Assembly (NCBI GenBank): GCA_022563655.1
Contig: JADFMW010000118.1
Coordinates: 315-8,427 of the forward strand
Length of the DNA stretch: 8,113 bases
Origin: Pseudomonadota bacterium
GTDB lineage: Bacteria; Pseudomonadota; Alphaproteobacteria; JAAXGF01
Direction of reading: 5' to 3'
The notes beneath the pieces were generated by a model. That model worked only from the letters and a program-made list of their open reading frames with translations. It ran no database searches and was not told the origin of the DNA. Shown here piece after piece: positions 6,254-8,113 of this stretch (its first letter is position 1; each line of letters begins with the position of its first letter). The position numbers and the translations under genes were made by a program.

Positions 6254-6273
6254 CCCGTGCGGTCCGGCACGGG
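6254..6273 (+). terminator. GC-rich hairpin after the phosphate transporter gene
   Basis: CCCGTGC (6254-6260) pairs perfectly with GCACGGG (6267-6273) around a 6-nt loop, 19 nt beyond the transporter stop. No T-run follows, so it is not a classical intrinsic terminator. It may be an mRNA 3'-end stabiliser, or may slow polymerase for Rho. Confidence 0.3.
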
Positions 6274-6354
6274 GGCGCCGGCTATACTGGCGTCGCGGCA
6301 CCGGCGACGGCGCCGGGGCCGCCCAACCACCCGCCACCAAACCAGGGGAATGAG

Positions 6355-6753
6355 ATGGTCGAGAAGATCCGCAAATCCGCCATGGAATGGCACCGTCGGC
6401 TGACGCCCGAGCAGTACAGGGTGGCGCGCGAGCGCGGCACCGAGAAACCTTTCTCGCACCCCGAGCACAACGCCAAGGTCACGGGCGTCTATCATTGCGT
6501 TTGCTGCGGGGCGCCGCTGTTCGACACCAAGGCCAAGTTCGACTCCGGCACCGGCTGGCCCAGCTTCTGGACCCCGGTCTCGGACGAGGCCATCGAGACC
6601 CCGCCCGACCGGCGCTATGGCGACGACCTCACCGAGGTGGTGTGTGCCCGCTGCGATGCGCACCTGGGCCACGTCTTCAAGGACGGGCCCGAGCCCACCG
6701 GCTTGCGCTACTGCATCAACGGCGTGTGCATGACGCGCAAGCAGCCGACGTAA
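6355..6753 (+). CDS. msrB: Peptide-methionine (R)-S-oxide reductase
   Basis: Reduces the R epimer of methionine sulfoxide in oxidised proteins, normally using thioredoxin. At 132 residues it is a full stand-alone MsrB domain. It shows LTPEQYRVARERGTEKPF at 16-33, KFDSGTGWPSFW at 61-72, and HLGHVFKDGPEPTGLRYCIN at 103-122. Four structural zinc cysteines are present as Cys48/Cys51 and Cys97/Cys100. The catalytic nucleophile is Cys120 in RYCIN. The loop position that carries a resolving cysteine in some homologues (GCGW type) is Thr66 here. An extra cysteine, Cys125, lies five residues after the nucleophile. The start is ATG 6355 with AGGGGAA just upstream; an overlapping ATG at 6350 is out of frame. 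A TATACT at 6283-6288 could be a -10, but I see no good -35. It converges on the decarboxylase gene with an 11-nt gap. Confidence 0.96.
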   Translation: MVEKIRKSAMEWHRRLTPEQYRVARERGTEKPFSHPEHNAKVTGVYHCVCCGAPLFDTKAKFDSGTGWPSFWTPVSDEAIETPPDRRYGDDLTEVVCARCDAHLGHVFKDGPEPTGLRYCINGVCMTRKQPT

Positions 6754-6764
6754 GGGTCGGCGCG

Positions 6765-7943
6765 TTACCCTAGGCCCGCCGCCTTGCGCGGCGGGGCGAC
6801 ACGGCCGGGCTCGGGCGCGGCGGTGAGCTCGACGAAGGTGTCGGGGTAGAAGCCGTTGAACCGGGTGCGCAGCGCGCTCGCGTAGGCGCCCATCTGCTCG
6901 ATCTCGATCCAATCGCCCTCGCGCACGTCCTCGGGCAGGCGGAACGGAACCGGCAGCACGTCGACCGAATCGCAGGTCGGCCCCGCCACCGTGAACTCCC
7001 GGTAGGTCGCCGACGGCTCGCCGTCGAGGCGGATCAAGTGCACCGGCATGCGAAACCGCGCCGTCGCCATCTCGGACAGGCTGCCGTAGACGCCGTCGTT
7101 GATGTAGATCTGGTCCTCCTTGCGCAGCTGCACCTGCACCACGAGCGAGCAGCCGGCGGCAACCAGCGAGCGCCCGGGCTCGCACATCAGCACGCAGTCG
7201 CTCTTGAGATCGAGGGCGCCGAGACCGGCGTTGATCTCGTCGATGTACGCGTCCAGCGGCGGCACCTCGACGCCGAGATAGTCGCCCGGGAACCCGCCGC
7301 CGACGTCGAGGACGGCGAGGCCGGTATGGGCCGCCTCGACCACCTCTCCGACAAGATCGAGAGCGCTGCGGTAGGCGTGCGGCACGAGGCACTGAGAGCC
7401 GACGTGGAAGGACATGCCGGCCTTGCAGCCCTCACGGTCCGCCTCCCGCAACATCTCGGCGGCGAGCGCCGGGCGGGCGCCGAACTTGGTGGAAAGGTCG
7501 AACACGGCGCCGGCGTGGGGCGTCGCCAGGCGCACGATGATCGTGATCCCCTCGCCGCCGGTCTCGTCGAGCACCTTGGCGAGCTCGCCCGCGTGGTCGA
7601 TCACGTAGTGGCGCACGCCGTACACCTCGTAGGCGATCTTGATCACCGCGCGGGCCTTGACCGGATGCATGAAGTAGGCCTGGGCGTCGGGGAACAACTC
7701 GTTCACCTCCGCGATCTCGGGCAAGGACGCGGTGTCGAAGTGGCGCACGCCGGCGTCGTAAAGCGCCCGCAGCACCCGCGGGTGCGGATTGCACTTCATC
7801 GCGTACAACACCCGGCCCGGGAAGAGCTCGAGGAAACGCTCCGCCGCCCGTGTGAATACCTCGGGACGGAGGCAGTACACCGGGTAGCTCGGCGTGAGCG
7901 CCGTCGTCATCGCCCGGGCGTCGGCGAACGTCTCGGCCGTCAT
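6765..7943 (-). CDS. Ornithine/lysine decarboxylase, fold-III PLP-dependent
   Basis: Decarboxylates a basic amino acid, most likely ornithine to putrescine (possibly lysine to cadaverine), feeding polyamine synthesis. The 392-residue protein has the alanine-racemase-like barrel and C-terminal beta domain of eukaryotic-type ornithine decarboxylases. PLP-binding Lys50 is in YAMKCNPHP. Other landmarks are HVGSQ (180-184), the phosphate-binding GGGFPG (215-220), CEPGR (254-258), and CDSVD (324-328) with the active-site Cys324 and Asp325. Tyr354 in MGAYA completes the set. Length fits the short alphaproteobacterial members rather than arginine decarboxylase SpeA. Diaminopimelate decarboxylase is disfavoured by the ODC-type CDSVD block. 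The start ATG 7943 has an excellent ribosome binding site (GGGGAAGGAACG). Alphaproteobacterial homologues are often preceded by the speF leader RNA motif; I could not recognise it in the 170 nt available. Confidence 0.92.
   Translation of the reverse strand: MTAETFADARAMTTALTPSYPVYCLRPEVFTRAAERFLELFPGRVLYAMKCNPHPRVLRALYDAGVRHFDTASLPEIAEVNELFPDAQAYFMHPVKARAVIKIAYEVYGVRHYVIDHAGELAKVLDETGGEGITIIVRLATPHAGAVFDLSTKFGARPALAAEMLREADREGCKAGMSFHVGSQCLVPHAYRSALDLVGEVVEAAHTGLAVLDVGGGFPGDYLGVEVPPLDAYIDEINAGLGALDLKSDCVLMCEPGRSLVAAGCSLVVQVQLRKEDQIYINDGVYGSLSEMATARFRMPVHLIRLDGEPSATYREFTVAGPTCDSVDVLPVPFRLPEDVREGDWIEIEQMGAYASALRTRFNGFYPDTFVELTAAPEPGRVAPPRKAAGLG
6775..6795 (+). terminator. Strong 8-bp hairpin at the msrB/decarboxylase convergence
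   Basis: CCCGCCGC (6775-6782) and GCGGCGGG (6788-6795) form a perfect 8-bp stem with a 5-nt loop, 21 nt after the msrB stop. The hairpin lies inside the 3' coding end of the opposing decarboxylase gene (its APPRKAAG tail). There is no T-run on either side, so termination would need Rho or polymerase collision. A weaker stem, AGGGT (6753-6757) with ACCCT (6767-6771), spans both stop codons. Confidence 0.3.
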
Positions 7944-7969
7944 CGTTCCTTCCCCGCCTTCACCACTCC

Positions 7970-7998
7970 GATATAGGACGTTGGACCCTAAAGGTTAA
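7970..7998 (-). promoter_or_regulatory. Candidate promoter for the decarboxylase gene
   Basis: On the minus strand TTAACC (7998-7993), a 17-nt spacer and TATATC (7975-7970) each match 4 of 6 sigma-70 consensus bases. They lie in a locally AT-rich patch upstream of the decarboxylase. Transcription would start near 7963, leaving a leader of only about 20 nt. If a longer structured leader exists, the true promoter must lie further right. Confidence 0.4.
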
Positions 7999-8090
7999 TG
8001 CGTAATTGCGCGGCGCCCCGCTAACCCGCATTTCTCACCAGGATGCGGCCGTCATCGCGCCGGGCGGGATCGATCCGCCAGGAGAGAGCC

Positions 8091-8112
8091 GAAAAGCGTA
8101 GCCGCCGCTACG
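8091..8112 (-). terminator. Intrinsic-terminator-like hairpin for a gene to the right of the window
   Basis: CGTAGC (8097-8102) and GCTACG (8107-8112) form a perfect 6-bp stem with a 4-nt loop. Read on the minus strand, the stem is followed directly by CTTTTC, a short T-tract. That polarity suggests termination of a minus-strand transcript entering from the right edge, upstream of the decarboxylase promoter. The stem is short and the tract has only four Ts. The neighbouring stretch 7999-8090 holds nothing I can name. Confidence 0.35.
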
Positions 8113-8113
8113 G

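Noticed and set aside
4501..7392. Very long minus-strand open frame (963 codons) across the transporter and msrB
   Set aside because: It is antisense to genes with clear family motifs. Its translation is dominated by Arg, Gly, Asp, His and Ala with no recognisable domain, as expected for a shadow frame in very GC-rich DNA.
7038..7976. Plus-strand open frame opposite the decarboxylase
   Set aside because: Shadow frame; the decarboxylase on the other strand has every expected PLP-enzyme motif.
8065..8083. Near-palindrome ggcgggatcgatccgcc
   Set aside because: Only the central GGATCGATCC is perfectly symmetric; the outer arms need a bulge, and nothing around it suggests a binding site.
8011..8110. 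Short minus-strand frame ending at TAG and reading ...LSWRIDPARRDDGRILVRNAG
   Set aside because: It looks protein-like, but it is closed by an in-frame TAG at 8108-8110 and has no usable start codon, so at most it is a decayed remnant.

Overview
This window looks like chromosomal DNA of a high-GC proteobacterium, most likely an alphaproteobacterium of the Rhodospirillales type. The basis is the strong G/C third-position bias, a magnesium-type HemB with an Asp-rich metal site, a short fold-III PLP amino-acid decarboxylase, and a valine-degradation gene pair. The lineage is an inference; no rRNA or other taxonomic marker is present.

Layout. Positions 1 to about 640 are compositionally foreign (about 52% GC by hand count over the first 240 bases, against 70-85% in sampled lines further right). 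They carry the 3' part of a plus-strand gene with faint DUF6090-like features. From about 640 to 2433 the minus strand holds a two-gene valine-catabolism unit: an isobutyryl-CoA dehydrogenase-like acyl-CoA dehydrogenase, then a 3-hydroxyisobutyryl-CoA hydrolase 7 nt downstream. The hydrolase loses its C-terminal third exactly where the composition changes, so a rearrangement, insertion or assembly join lies near 630-645. Positions 2617-3355 hold a compact plus-strand toxin-antitoxin module: an AbrB/SpoVT-fold antitoxin and a PIN-domain (VapC-like) toxin joined by a GTGA overlap. It is preceded by a striking cluster of palindromes over a candidate promoter.

From 3540 onward the genes are housekeeping: hemB (heme biosynthesis), a Pit-family phosphate transporter and msrB (repair of methionine-R-sulfoxide) on the plus strand. 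A fold-III ornithine/lysine decarboxylase (polyamine synthesis) lies convergently on the minus strand, only 11 nt beyond msrB. The last bases hold a minus-strand intrinsic-terminator-like hairpin that probably ends a gene lying to the right of the window.

I see no CRISPR array, tRNA, rRNA, insertion sequence or phage gene, and no convincing new multi-gene system. The points most worth checking are the foreign junction inside the hydrolase gene, the left-edge gene, and the operator architecture and internal duplication of the toxin-antitoxin module.
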